A DNA stretch of 64,000 nucleotides from Paenibacillus sp. V4I3 (GCF_030817215.1 NZ_JAUSZA010000001.1:6732501-6796500), one strand, 5' to 3'; counted from the stretch's first letter, positions 37,953 through 47,072 are shown. Numbers and translations are program-made. Notes: generated by a model not told the origin, from the letters alone.

Positions 37953-38630
37953 TTAATGTTTATTGTATAATTTGCTATTCGCCCAAATCAAATCCCCATC
38001 CTTTTCTAGTGTCATGTAATCTATATCCTTGTCTGTGGGGTATAATCGCAAACGATCAAAATTGATTTTATTTTCATTTATGCCCGCAATACGATAAACT
38101 ACGACTTCTTTACTTTCAATTTTTAATATCAAATCATCCATTATAAATACCGCTCTTTCAGGCATATCTTCAACATGATGCTCGGTAAAGCTCTTGATAT
38201 CGATCCACGAAATAACAGAACGATGGATACCTGATCCGAATGAATAGGCATAAACGATTTCTAAAACCCCGTCTTTATTGACATCGTATGGCACAGCGCT
38301 TGTTACACCGAACCCGCCAAACCCATTGCCAATATGAACAGCCTTTTGATTCGTCACGATAAACGTTTCCGAGTTCTTATAATCATCTACAATTTTATAA
38401 AGCTGACACTTTGTTTGATCCCAAATATTAGAGGGAGTAATCTCAATCAGTTCAATATCCGTTTTACTCGATTGAGAAATATCTGGAGTTGCTAAAATCA
38501 GTTTTTTTGCTTCTTCAATCGATATCTTTTCTTTGGTTTCTTCAATTATTATCTTTTTGGAATCACATGCCGAAAAAAGAAAGCAAAAAATCAACATAGT
38601 AATAAGCCCCATTAGCAGCTTGTTTTTCAT
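37953..38630 (-). CDS. lipoprotein of unknown function
   Basis: 225 residues. Signal peptide with lipobox FSAC (Cys22). The mature part has YDVNKDGVLEIVYAYSFGSG, which resembles an FG-GAP/VCBS-like calcium-binding loop in secreted proteins, and a beta-rich remainder. No firm family. Single-gene unit ending in element A. Confidence 0.68.
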   Translation of the reverse strand: MKNKLLMGLITMLIFCFLFSACDSKKIIIEETKEKISIEEAKKLILATPDISQSSKTDIELIEITPSNIWDQTKCQLYKIVDDYKNSETFIVTNQKAVHIGNGFGGFGVTSAVPYDVNKDGVLEIVYAYSFGSGIHRSVISWIDIKSFTEHHVEDMPERAVFIMDDLILKIESKEVVVYRIAGINENKINFDRLRLYPTDKDIDYMTLEKDGDLIWANSKLYNKH

Positions 38631-38699
38631 TTATATTTTTCCTCCAAATACAAATTATCTTCGTCATAATTATCCCACTACTCTTGACATCAACACAAA

Positions 38700-38788
38700 A
38701 ACACTAAACTACCCAAAGCAGCATAATAAGGCTGCCGCTTGATCTCGCGGCAGCCTGTTGTTGTACATAGTTCTCCGATAGCTGAATA
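38700..38788 (-). repeat. element A copy, complete
   Basis: CTACCCAAAG left end, stem GGCTGCCGC/GCGGCAGCC, ATAGTTCTCCGATAGCTGAA right end; 120 nt past the stop of the next gene, which has its own AGGCTA/TAGCCT hairpin at 38,868-38,897. Confidence 0.8.
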
Positions 38789-38908
38789 ACTAATCGAACA
38801 TCATTCATATAAAAAGACCTTTGGGTTACATTCCGGCAGCAAAAAACTTATAAAACTTCTCTTTCATTAATAAAGAGGCTACCCAATCAGAATAGCCTTT
38901 AGATGATT

Positions 38909-40621
38909 CTATTTAAACAACACCAAAATCTGATTTGGACCTGTACGTTTCATCACCCGATACCCTTGATGGGAAGCAGTCGCGATCCCTTCAGCATTCG
39001 GTTTACAATATCCACCTGCTTTGCAAATTCCATCATCACGTACAAGCAATTGCCCTAATAGACCAACTGCAACCCATTCTGGTCTTTCTGAACGCGGAAG
39101 GTATTCTTTTGTATGATCCCAATTAGTATTCAAAATAGGTTGCCTTTCCGTTCTTTCTGGAAAGATAACATTTCCTTCTTGATCCTTTTCTTCTGGAATG
39201 ACGACATCATGATATTGGACCCTCCCCCATTCATCGGTGACGTATTTATGCTTCCATCTTAATTCTCCGCTGTTTCCTAATATTGCAGGAGTAGCGCTTG
39301 TAATACCCAAAAGATAATCATCTTTTTCATTCGCTTTTCGTATTTTCTCACTCTCATCATCAAAGGTCACGAAGTACCCAACATCAATCGGCTGTCCGTC
39401 CACCGCTTCAAACATTTCCGCATAGTCGGCATTCCCTGTAACCCATCCATTATCAGCAATCCCTGTTCCACTACTTAAAATTTTCGCCGCTAATGATCGA
39501 TTCGTTGCACTCGTCCCGTTTGCAAGATGCCATGAATAAGCGTCTGTTGCATTTCCGAATTTACCCATGACATGAACACCTTCCAAAAAGTTCGCATCCG
39601 TCGATTGTCCCTCCGTGTGGGAGAAAAATCCGGAAGCAATCGTGCTCACTCCCTCCGCGTGCGAAGTGAATCCGCTCGCAATGCTAAGAGCGCCTTCTGC
39701 ATGAGAGTTTTGGCCGAGCGATTGCGTCTGGTTTCCTTCGGCATGGGAAAGATCGCCGGAAGCGATGGTGCGTTGTCCCTCCGCATGTGAAAAAATGCCG
39801 CTAGCCACTGTCAAGTTACCTTCCGCGTGAGACGCTCTTCCGCTGGCTGTCGTCTGGTCACCTTCTGCATGCGAAGATTCTCCTTGAGCCATCGTACCCT
39901 GTCCCTCCGCATGGGAAACGAGTCCACTGGCTACCGTATTTTCACCCTCCGCATGGGAGGCAATGCCCGAGGCGGTCGTTAGATTTCCCTCTGCATGGGC
40001 ATGTGAGTTCATGGCTTGTGTTCTCGAGCCCTCCGCATGAGAGGCGGTTCCACTGGCAATCGTACTAATTCCTTCGGCATGAGAAGCACCTCCGCTGGCA
40101 ATTGTACTGCTTCCTTCTGCATGGGAAGCTCCTGCACTAGCGGTGGTATTGGCTCCCTCCGCATGGGCAGTAAGAGCATTCAAACCCGTTGTTGTGTTTC
40201 TCCCTTCGGTATGGGAAGCCTCCCCATTTGCCGTCGTAGCTTGCCCTTCGGCGTGAGAGGCTCTGCCGATGGCTTGGGTTCGCTTGGGTGTTCCAGCGAT
40301 TGTGAATTCTTCACCTTCTGCATGAGAGGCCGTTCCACTGGCAATCGTACTAATTCCTTCGGCATGAGAAGCACCTCCGCTGGCGATTGTACTGCTTCCT
40401 TCCGCATGGGAAGCTCCTGCACTAGCGGTAGTATTGGCTCCTTCTGCATGAGAGGACGTTCCACTGGCAGTACTAAATCCTTCTGCTACAGAACATCCAT
40501 TTGCAGGATCAACAACAATACAGTCACTACAACAAGGTGTTAATGCCATAATCCCTACTTCTTGTTCTTGATTCTCTTCCTGCTGATTTTCACTAGACTT
40601 CATCTCGTTTTGATCAGACAT
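38909..40621 (-). CDS. YadA-head-like repeat protein with peptidase G2 (autoproteolytic chaperone) domain
   Basis: 570 residues from the ATG at 40621, eight bases after AGAGGGG. After a short acidic N-terminus and a Cys-containing segment (CCSDCIVVD) come about 20 repeats of the 14-residue type SHAEGxxTxASGxx, the left-handed parallel beta-roll of YadA/Hia heads. The C-terminal ~190 residues (GNADYAEMFEAVDGQPIDVG, then LGQLLVRDDG) match the peptidase G2/IMC-type domain of phage tail and Bacillus fibre proteins, which trimerises and cleaves itself off. No signal peptide. It is probably a trimeric fibre protein of phage-like or spore-surface origin. Confidence 0.8.
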   Translation of the reverse strand: MSDQNEMKSSENQQEENQEQEVGIMALTPCCSDCIVVDPANGCSVAEGFSTASGTSSHAEGANTTASAGASHAEGSSTIASGGASHAEGISTIASGTASHAEGEEFTIAGTPKRTQAIGRASHAEGQATTANGEASHTEGRNTTTGLNALTAHAEGANTTASAGASHAEGSSTIASGGASHAEGISTIASGTASHAEGSRTQAMNSHAHAEGNLTTASGIASHAEGENTVASGLVSHAEGQGTMAQGESSHAEGDQTTASGRASHAEGNLTVASGIFSHAEGQRTIASGDLSHAEGNQTQSLGQNSHAEGALSIASGFTSHAEGVSTIASGFFSHTEGQSTDANFLEGVHVMGKFGNATDAYSWHLANGTSATNRSLAAKILSSGTGIADNGWVTGNADYAEMFEAVDGQPIDVGYFVTFDDESEKIRKANEKDDYLLGITSATPAILGNSGELRWKHKYVTDEWGRVQYHDVVIPEEKDQEGNVIFPERTERQPILNTNWDHTKEYLPRSERPEWVAVGLLGQLLVRDDGICKAGGYCKPNAEGIATASHQGYRVMKRTGPNQILVLFK

Positions 40622-40828
40622 AAAATCAACCCCTCTTTGATTCAATCAAGATAGTATATGTATTGAAGAGAATCATGCATTGGGAATTTGAATAGATTAC
40701 TAAAAATTCCATGTATGTTTAGGACCATCTTATTGCCAAGTATTTTATAAAATCACACTATCATAGATTTGAGTTATTCCACAAAACTGCCCGTCCCTCG
40801 GTTTTAAGGGTTTATCTCACATTTACTC

Positions 40829-41150
40829 ACTCATTCGCAGGATTTCGTCGCCTTGTATAACAGCTGTACTCCAGAAAGTAAGCTTGTTAGACACCGTCGT
40901 TCCATTTTTGGATATGCGGGAACAGAAGAAACGTGTGGAACATTTCTCCAAGTGCTATTCTTCTGCACGCATACTCCACAATTTCCTTGGTGTTTACCAT
41001 CCCATGGCTCAACGGGTCTTTGCCCTTACATTCCTTCGTTACACCTAACCAAGGCGTGGAGACCGATAGCGTTTAGCGGACGGGTCTGAAGCCCTTGCTG
41101 GGCAGTAGCTCGGTTCTCCGTGCTTTCTTTTTGAAATCCTGCGAATGAGT
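40829..41150 (-). ncRNA. IS1111-type 3' non-coding block, candidate bridge RNA region
   Basis: A 322-bp gene-free block after the truncated transposase is bounded by a perfect 17-bp inverted repeat (ACTCATTCGCAGGATTT and its complement). IS110/IS1111 elements carry a bridge RNA in the non-coding region beside the transposase. Assignment is by position and is not verified. The rest of 40,622-40,828 holds no gene, only a CTGCCCGTCCC fragment of element A. Confidence 0.4.
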
Positions 41151-41166
41151 CAATCTATGTGATCTT

Positions 41167-41346
41167 TTAGTTCATTTTAAGCAGCTTGCTTAACGTTGGG
41201 GCAGTTTTCTCAGGAGAAAAAGTTTCTCCTTTTTGAACAATGCTAATGATGATTCGTGCCAGTTTTCCAAGCAGTTTAAATACTGACTGTTGCTTCTTCA
41301 TATGCTTGATTTGAACATTATTCTCATGCAACTGCCGGAAACTCTC
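41167..41346 (-). pseudogene. IS1111/IS110-family transposase, C-terminal fragment
   Basis: About 57 residues: FRQLHENNVQIKHMKKQQSV, then FKLLGKLARIIISIVQKGE, the end of an IS1111-type transposase. The sequence upstream is replaced by another IS1111 copy in opposite orientation; the join is near 41,345. Confidence 0.7.
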
Positions 41347-42206
41347 TCTACGCCCCAATTGAAGCGATATATCAGCGTTTACGCACAATCATGAACAATC
41401 GGGAGTCCTGGTCGAAGGACCTTGCCCACATAAAAAATCGAATGTTTCGCTGGATAGACATTAACTTCCCAGAATACGGAAAAATATTTAAGGATTGGAC
41501 AATTCCGCGTTCGATTGCGACACTCAAGTCTTTTCCCTTACCGATAGATCTCAAGGCTCTATCCACTGAGGAGATCATTACAGGTTGGCGGAAGCATATG
41601 AAACGTGCCGGCGGTTCCAGCGGTCTACAGAAAGCGGCTCTACTTCTTGCTGTATCCCGTCGTTCCATTGGACGTACCACTTGCGAGCAGGAAGAAAGGC
41701 AAAACCTGAAGTACCTCCTTGAAGATTACGAGAAGCTTGCAGCAAGGCTGAAAGAGATTGAGCAGGAGATCCTGAAGTTGCTGGATATGATTCCCGACAT
41801 CACTACTCCTCTACGCTCCATTAAAGGGCTCAGTACGCTCTTCATCGCCGCCATTTTGGCCGGAACAGGAGACCTACGTAACTATACACACGGCAACCAA
41901 ATTCTTTCTCATGCCGGTCTAAATCTTGCAGAGGACAGCTCTGGTAAGCAAAAGGGTAAAATCGTTATCTCCAAACGAGGAAGGCGTCAGTTACGCAAGT
42001 ACCTGTATCTCGCCGTAGTGCACCTAGTTACGAACAATCCGGCTTTCCGGTCATGGCATGACCACAACGTTCAGGTGAAGAAGATGAAGAAGAACCGCTC
42101 CATTTTCAAACTCATTGGCAAGCTCTCCCGTATTCTGATTGGGATTTCACGAAGTAAGGGTCATTTTGATCCTACAATTGCGATGCCTCTGCAGGAGGCA
42201 GCTTAA
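41339..42206 (+). pseudogene. IS1111/IS110-family transposase, truncated at the N-terminus
   Basis: The open frame runs back from ATG 41391 through TLYAPIEAIYQRLRTIMNNR, so the ATG is not the true start. The C-terminal IS116/IS110 domain is present (IPDITTPLRSIKGLSTLFIA, SHAGLNLAEDSSGKQKG, RRQLRKYLYLAVVHLV), but the N-terminal DEDD RuvC-like nuclease domain is missing. Inactive. It lies head to head with the fragment at 41,167. Confidence 0.85.
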
Positions 42207-42258
42207 AGTCGCTTTAATTGCTAAGTCATCGCAACACATCTTTGTTTTTGCATGTAAG

Positions 42259-42575
42259 CTCATTCGCAGGATAAACAGCTATAAATAGCGCTGGCAGTAC
42301 CGAGTGAAACATTCAAAAGGGCACAGACCCGTTGCTTAACAGCATCATCGGCCTCCACCTCTTGGACAGGTATAACGAAGGAATGTAAGGGCATAGACCC
42401 GTTGAGACATGGGAGGGTGAACCTCCAAGGGCATCGTGGAGAATAGCGCTCATACTGGATGAACATGGGAGATGGTACTTTCCCTCTGTTCCCGCATGCC
42501 TAAATTTCATAGAGTCTAGTAACTATCCCAGAAATTCAATCGGTACCACCATAAAAGGGGCAGATATCCTGCGAA
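42259..42575 (+). ncRNA. IS1111-type 3' non-coding block, second copy, candidate bridge RNA region
   Basis: Gene-free block after the second transposase, bounded by ATTCGCAGGAT and ATCCTGCGAAT. It shares the segment GGGCATAGACCCGTTGAG-like with the block at 40.9 kb in inverted orientation. Same interpretation and caution as the first copy. Confidence 0.4.
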
Positions 42576-42632
42576 TAAGCGAGCATTAGCGAGAAAAACC
42601 TTTCATACAGAGGGAGGAATGTTTAGCCACAC

Positions 42633-42675
42633 ATGCGGCGCAAGCGCTGCACCACAGATGATGAAAATTGGTCGA
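42633..42675. repeat. short hairpin repeat shared with 31.94 kb
   Basis: GCGGCGCAAGCGCTGCACCA resembles GCCGCACAAGCGCGGCACCA at 31,953, with TTAGCCA before and CACAGA after in both. The surrounding 42,576-43,014 has no gene I can support. Confidence 0.45.
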
Positions 42676-43014
42676 AGAATCTGTCAATACTGCTACTATG
42701 GCTGGGAGAGGAAGGTCGATAAGCTATGGTGCCATAGAGCCCATCCGTTAGTCTGACTCCAACGACCACGGTGCATCGCAGATTATCGCTCCCTTAAGGG
42801 AAGCACCCATGGGAGATTAATCCTACTCTGGTTGCTGCACCAGCCTCATTTTTATATTATGTAACTCTTCTCGGGCACAGCCTTTTTTAAAAAAATCATT
42901 TGGCTAGGTCTACTTTATTATTGTCTTTTTGGGGTTTTTAGCGGATTTAATTTTCATGGGAGCTTAATGCCACCACCAGACTAAACGAATCATAATGCAA
43001 TAGGGCTTAATTTC

Positions 43015-43235
43015 TAGTCCGTTAAAAACGGACAATGTTTGTGTCGCAAAACGATAATCGGATCAAGTTTGTGTCGCGAGCTGACGACACAAACTTGATC
43101 CGATAAATAAAAAAATCCCTAAGTTATAGGTACTTTATAGGACAATGTTTATGTCGTCCGACATGATGTGATGATTTGTCGGTTGACAAGAACTTGATGT
43201 CATAAATGACAAGAACATTATCCCATTCCCGACAC
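43015..43235. repeat. element B locus 4 (GACA-AA-TTG variant modules)
   Basis: GGACAATGTTTGTGTCG, an inverted pair around GCGAGCTG (TCGGATCAAGTTTGTGTCG and complement), GGACAATGTTTATGTCG, and two direct GACAAGAAC units. The layout is that of element B with a different shared core. Confidence 0.65.
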
Positions 43236-43337
43236 GCGCGACGGCCCCTTTTTAAAGATGCCGAATTGTTCTTGACTCGCTTGAAGTTGACGAGAATAAG
43301 CAGTCCAATGGCGGCTATGCCCCACCCGTAAAAACAG

Positions 43338-43383
43338 AAGCCGCCCTCAAAGGTTGTTATCGAACTTCCTTTGAGGGCGGCTT
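43338..43383 (-). terminator. intrinsic terminator
   Basis: Perfect 16-bp stem AAGCCGCCCTCAAAGG with its complement, 12 nt past the TetR stop. Confidence 0.8.
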
Positions 43384-43395
43384 TTGGTCATCTAT

Positions 43396-43986
43396 CTACG
43401 TTACATCTCTAAGAGTTACAGCATTCCAACACGAACGGATTGCACCGCTGACGCTCTCACTGCTTAACTCGAAGATTCCGTGCAGATGGGCCTTCAGCAT
43501 GTAAACAAATGTGCCGTAATGCATCTGCACCATCATTTTCGGATTCATCGGGATAAACAGCTTCTCCTGAATGGCTTCTTGATATAACTCGTTCATTGGC
43601 CCACACCATCCGCCGGTATAGACTTCTTGCTTTACCTCTTCGTAAATGTAAGGCGAGAACGAATACTGCTCAATAAATTGAAAGCCCTGAGGATATTGTT
43701 TCCCCAATTCGATAACCTGATTCCAACCGAATTCAAACTTTTCACGAATCGTTGTGCCCTTCAGCAAGCCTCCTCGCACATACTCTCCGTTAAACGTAAC
43801 AATGGCTTTGTACAATTCGTTAACGATATCTTCTTTACTTTTGAAATAATGATAAATATTCCCGGTCGATACACCAGACTCCTTGGCGATAAGCGCCATT
43901 GAGGTAGCTTGTAATTCCTTTCGGATGATGATGTTAAGTGTTGTTTCAAGGACAGCCTGCTGCACCTTGTTATAGTTCTCAAACAT
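43396..43986 (-). CDS. TetR-family transcriptional regulator
   Basis: 196 residues. N-terminal helix-turn-helix with TSMALIAKESGVSTGNIYHY and FKSKEDIVNELY, the TetR signature; the C-terminal ligand-binding domain is unassigned. It lies 122 bp downstream of the SDR gene on the same strand. The same palindrome, GAATGWTCATTC, occurs before its own start and before the SDR gene, so it probably represses both. Confidence 0.88.
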   Translation of the reverse strand: MFENYNKVQQAVLETTLNIIIRKELQATSMALIAKESGVSTGNIYHYFKSKEDIVNELYKAIVTFNGEYVRGGLLKGTTIREKFEFGWNQVIELGKQYPQGFQFIEQYSFSPYIYEEVKQEVYTGGWCGPMNELYQEAIQEKLFIPMNPKMMVQMHYGTFVYMLKAHLHGIFELSSESVSGAIRSCWNAVTLRDVT

Positions 43987-44010
43987 TTGGTTATCCCGCT
44001 CCCACCATAA

Positions 44011-44032
44011 GATCGAATGATCATTCTAATCT
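44011..44032. promoter_or_regulatory. TetR operator upstream of the regulator gene
   Basis: GATCGAATGATCATTCTA contains the perfect palindrome GAATGATCATTC, 24 nt before the TetR start. Confidence 0.6.
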
Positions 44033-44108
44033 AACATACACCTCATACAATCCGTAGTCAAGATTGTCAGATCGACCTGGCGTTATGACGAAGCGTTTCA
44101 TAATGGGC

Positions 44109-44930
44109 TTACATATAATTCTTAGCGATCGTCTCCAAATATTCTTCAATGGACACAGAATTTCTAAGTGCCATCAGATCATTGCCTGCTGTTCCGATAA
44201 CAGTGCGAAATTTATTGCTCTCTCCAGTCGCCAAAGCGGCTATGGCATCCACGATAATCTGAGGATCATCCAATGTTGAGCTGGATTCCGCATGATTCAT
44301 TAAATTCTGCACTTTCGTCATCAGATTATCGTAATCCTGTATGTTATCATCTCGGTTCCAAGTGATACTGTTCTTGAAATTATTTCCTGTAGAACCTCCT
44401 TGCTCGATCAATCTAAGCTCGATATTCAACGGCTTCAGTTCGTAATAAAGACCTTCCGTCAGTCCTTCCAAAGCAAATTTAGACATATTATAGAGAGATC
44501 CGAGCGGCACCGCTGTCGTAATTCCCATGAAAGAGCTGATATTGATGAACATGCCTCCGCCATTGGCTCTGAAATGTGGTATAAATTTACGAATGACATT
44601 GATCGGTCCTCGCGTATTAACGGCGAATTGCCAGTCGATCGCTTCCTCTTGGGCTAATTCCAACGGACCGTAAGTCCCCATACCGGCATTATTGATTACG
44701 ACGTCGATCTTACCGAACGCGGCTATGGCTTGATCTACCGATGTTTGAACTTCATGCACATTGGTGACGTCCAGTTTGAAAATTTTGATATTATCGTAAC
44801 CGGTAAGCTCCGTTTCTTTGTCGGGTGTACGCATGGTTGCAGCTACGTTCCAGCCCATTTCAGCAAATCGAGTCGCCGTAAGTTTTCCCAAGCCTGAACT
44901 GGTTCCCGTAATAAAAACTGTTTTACTCAT
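44109..44930 (-). CDS. short-chain dehydrogenase/reductase
   Basis: 273 residues, classical SDR: TGTSSGLG nucleotide motif, NNAGMG, catalytic Ser in ISSFMG and YxxxK as YNMSK. GGAGG lies seven bases before the ATG. NAD(P)-dependent oxidoreductase in the cytoplasm; substrate unknown. Probably induced through the adjacent TetR regulator. Confidence 0.9.
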   Translation of the reverse strand: MSKTVFITGTSSGLGKLTATRFAEMGWNVAATMRTPDKETELTGYDNIKIFKLDVTNVHEVQTSVDQAIAAFGKIDVVINNAGMGTYGPLELAQEEAIDWQFAVNTRGPINVIRKFIPHFRANGGGMFINISSFMGITTAVPLGSLYNMSKFALEGLTEGLYYELKPLNIELRLIEQGGSTGNNFKNSITWNRDDNIQDYDNLMTKVQNLMNHAESSSTLDDPQIIVDAIAALATGESNKFRTVIGTAGNDLMALRNSVSIEEYLETIAKNYM

Positions 44931-44954
44931 GTTAAAACCTCCAAATTATAAATT

Positions 44955-45002
44955 GAACATTCATTCTATACCAACTAAATGGTTTAGATCGAATGTTCAT
45001 TC
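44955..45002. promoter_or_regulatory. paired TetR-type operators upstream of the SDR gene
   Basis: GAATGTTCATTC at 44,991-45,002 and GAACATTCATTC at 44,955-44,966 flank the likely promoter. Both match the motif before the TetR gene. Confidence 0.55.
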
Positions 45003-45144
45003 TATTATGATACAAGATCCGTTTTCTGTCAAATACTTCAGTCGCAAGCCGTTTTGACGACTGGATAAAAACGCATCCTTATTGGAAAAAATATAAAAGC
45101 ACGTCTTTTCAAGCTGAATGGGATTTTTTGAGTCAGCCTATCAT

Positions 45145-45280
45145 GCTTGTCATCAGGAGCCCCCATCCCGATTAGTTCCATAGGGTCAAATTCATTAACA
45201 ATTTCTCTGATAGCTAAAAAATCACTCATATACTCCTTGGACAACTTCTTATTATTAATAACTACCAGCCCCCGATGCAA
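45145..45280 (-). pseudogene. DUF1871-like fragment
   Basis: YMSDFLAIREIVNEFDPMEL and IGMGAPDDKHDRLT resemble the N-terminal half of small DUF1871/YugE-type proteins. After that the frame becomes basic and unlike the family. Confidence 0.4.
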
Positions 45281-45311
45281 ATTTTATGCTGAATTAATGG
45301 TACCACATATT

Positions 45312-45372
45312 GGAACTATTCTGCCCGTTCGTATTATGAGGTCACCAGATATTTCTGGTCGACCTCATTTTT
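45312..45372. repeat. element A-like hairpin with new stem
   Basis: CTGCCCGTTCGTATTATGAG left end followed by GAGGTCACCAGA/TCTGGTCGACCTC and TTTTTTT. The right-hand flank is missing. A second CTGCCCGT lies at 45,412. Confidence 0.5.
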
Positions 45373-45394
45373 TTGAGGCCGTAAAATATCGGTA

Positions 45395-45571
45395 GCCGGG
45401 GATCGAACGATTCTGCCCGTGGGACTTGGATCCCGAGAGCTATTCAATTCATCCCCCCTACTTGTTCAACCATGGTTAGGCTGGTTGGGACATGAATCCC
45501 GTATCACATGCGATAGTGTGGAAGACAAGAAGGTTAGGGGTTGCCGGTGAAAATACTACAGGAGTGATGTT
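45395..45571 (+). ncRNA. IS110 5' non-coding region, candidate bridge RNA
   Basis: 177 nt of gene-free, structured sequence (GGATCCC/GGGACATGAATCCC and ATCACATGCGATAGTG hairpins) directly before the IS110 transposase. Classical IS110-group elements encode the bridge RNA in this position. Not tested for loops complementary to the flanks. Confidence 0.45.
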
Positions 45572-46774
45572 ATGAATCCAGTCATTGGTTTGGATGTATC
45601 AAAAGGAGAGAGCCATGCACAAGCTTTTTTAGACCGTGGAGTACCTCATGGGAAGATCTTTAGGTTTAATCATGATCTTGAAGGGTTAGCGTCTTTTCTA
45701 AATTATGTGAGAGGAGTGGAATCAGCTGCAGGGATGCGTCCCTCCATTGTTATGGAAGCAACAGGCCATTATCATAGCCCCGTTGTTCAGTTTCTGGATG
45801 AGCACCAGTATTTGAACATCGTCATTAATCCTCTAATCTCACATAACGCTAAGAAAACCAATTTGCGACGGTTGAAGACGGATGCCGCTGATGCCCATCT
45901 ATTAGGGACGCTGTTTTATAAAGAAGAGTTTGAACCCTACAAAAAACGGGGTCAGCATCTCATGAACTTACGCTATCTAACTCGCCAGCATGAATCTTTA
46001 ACGAGTATCTATGTCCAAGTAAAACTACAATTTCAGGCCATTCTGGATCAGGTTTCCCCCGAATATCATGGCGTGTTTGGTGACCTTTATTCAAAGGTTT
46101 CTCTTCGATTTCTGGCTTTACACCCAACGTCGAAAGAGGTCCTGGAACTGGATGAGAAGGAGATTGCTGCAACTATCGGGCGTCTTACAGGACGCGGCAA
46201 ATCAGCTTTATGGTGTCTGGAGCGCGCTCAAATCTTAGTAGCAGCAGCAAAGCGAAATCCCTTTAAGGAGACGGCTTTTCCAAGTCATCTGATCTCCATG
46301 CAGCTGCTCATCAAATTGCTTCTTCAATACCAGGACCATCTAGCAGACCTTAATAAATCGATAGAGGCCCTAGCTGAAGCGTTACTTGAATATGATTTAA
46401 TCCAATCGATACCCGGGATTGGCACTAAAATTGCTGCAACAATTTTAGCTGAGATCGGGGAAATCGATCGGTTTGATCACGCAAAGAAACTGGTGGCATT
46501 TGCTGGTATTGATCCAAGTGTTTTTTCTTCAGGCAAGTTTACAGCAACAATAAATAAAATAACTAAACACGGTTCCAGGAGGCTTCGTACTGCCCTATAT
46601 CAAGCTGTACGATGTGGTATTCGCAGTAATAGAAATAAAAAACTAAGAGATTATTTTGATAAGTAGCGTGCTGAAGGAAAGCTGTTCAAAGTAGCGATAA
46701 TTGCTTGTGTGAATAAACTCATCCACTGGATTTTTGCCATCTTAACTACTAAAGAAGCGTTCCGTTTAGATTAA
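45572..46774 (+). pseudogene. IS110-family transposase with one nonsense codon
   Basis: The first 364 codons encode a nearly full IS110 transposase: DEDD residues in GLDVSKGES, MEATGHYHS and TDAADAHLL, and the Tnp_20 domain (IPGIGTKIAATILAE, FAGIDPSVFSSGKF, RRLRTALYQAVR). TAG at 46,664-46,666 interrupts it, but the frame continues for 35 codons (AEGKLFKVAIIACVNKLIHW) to TAA at 46,774, as in the family. A single substitution therefore separates it from an intact gene. Ribosome site AGGAG is in place. Confidence 0.88.
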
Positions 46775-46896
46775 GTAGCAAGAAATAGAAATATATGGAA
46801 CTTTTTTCCGTGCTTTATGGGACGGTTCTTTCCCATGCACTTTTTTAAGTATACCACCTCATGAATCCGCCATTAATAATTAAATATTGACAAGCT

Positions 46897-46967
46897 ATTA
46901 GCTGGAATAGCGGAATAGGCTGCCGATCTATTGCTGGCGGCAGCATCGTTGTGTTGAATTTATTAGA
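46897..46967 (-). repeat. element A-like hairpin after metI
   Basis: Stem GGCTGCCG/CGGCAGC with a GTGTTGAATTTATTAG flank, 105 nt past metI. The distal end is not conserved. It may simply terminate the met operon. The remainder of 46,775-47,072 shows no gene. Confidence 0.5.
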
Positions 46968-47072
46968 CAGGTTTTTTAATAATAAAAAGAAACCGGTTAC
47001 CTCGGCGATCATCGGTCCCTCGGGCTCTCCGATTAAATTGGTTTCGCTACAATGTAGGTAGATTTGTGACTT

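Noticed and set aside
40016-40543. 175-residue plus-strand frame with regular repeats
   Set aside because: Its periodicity is only the reflection of the SHAEG repeats on the other strand.
38909-40621. Trimeric autotransporter adhesin
   Set aside because: The head repeats are similar, but there is no signal peptide and no membrane anchor barrel; the C-terminus is a peptidase G2 domain.
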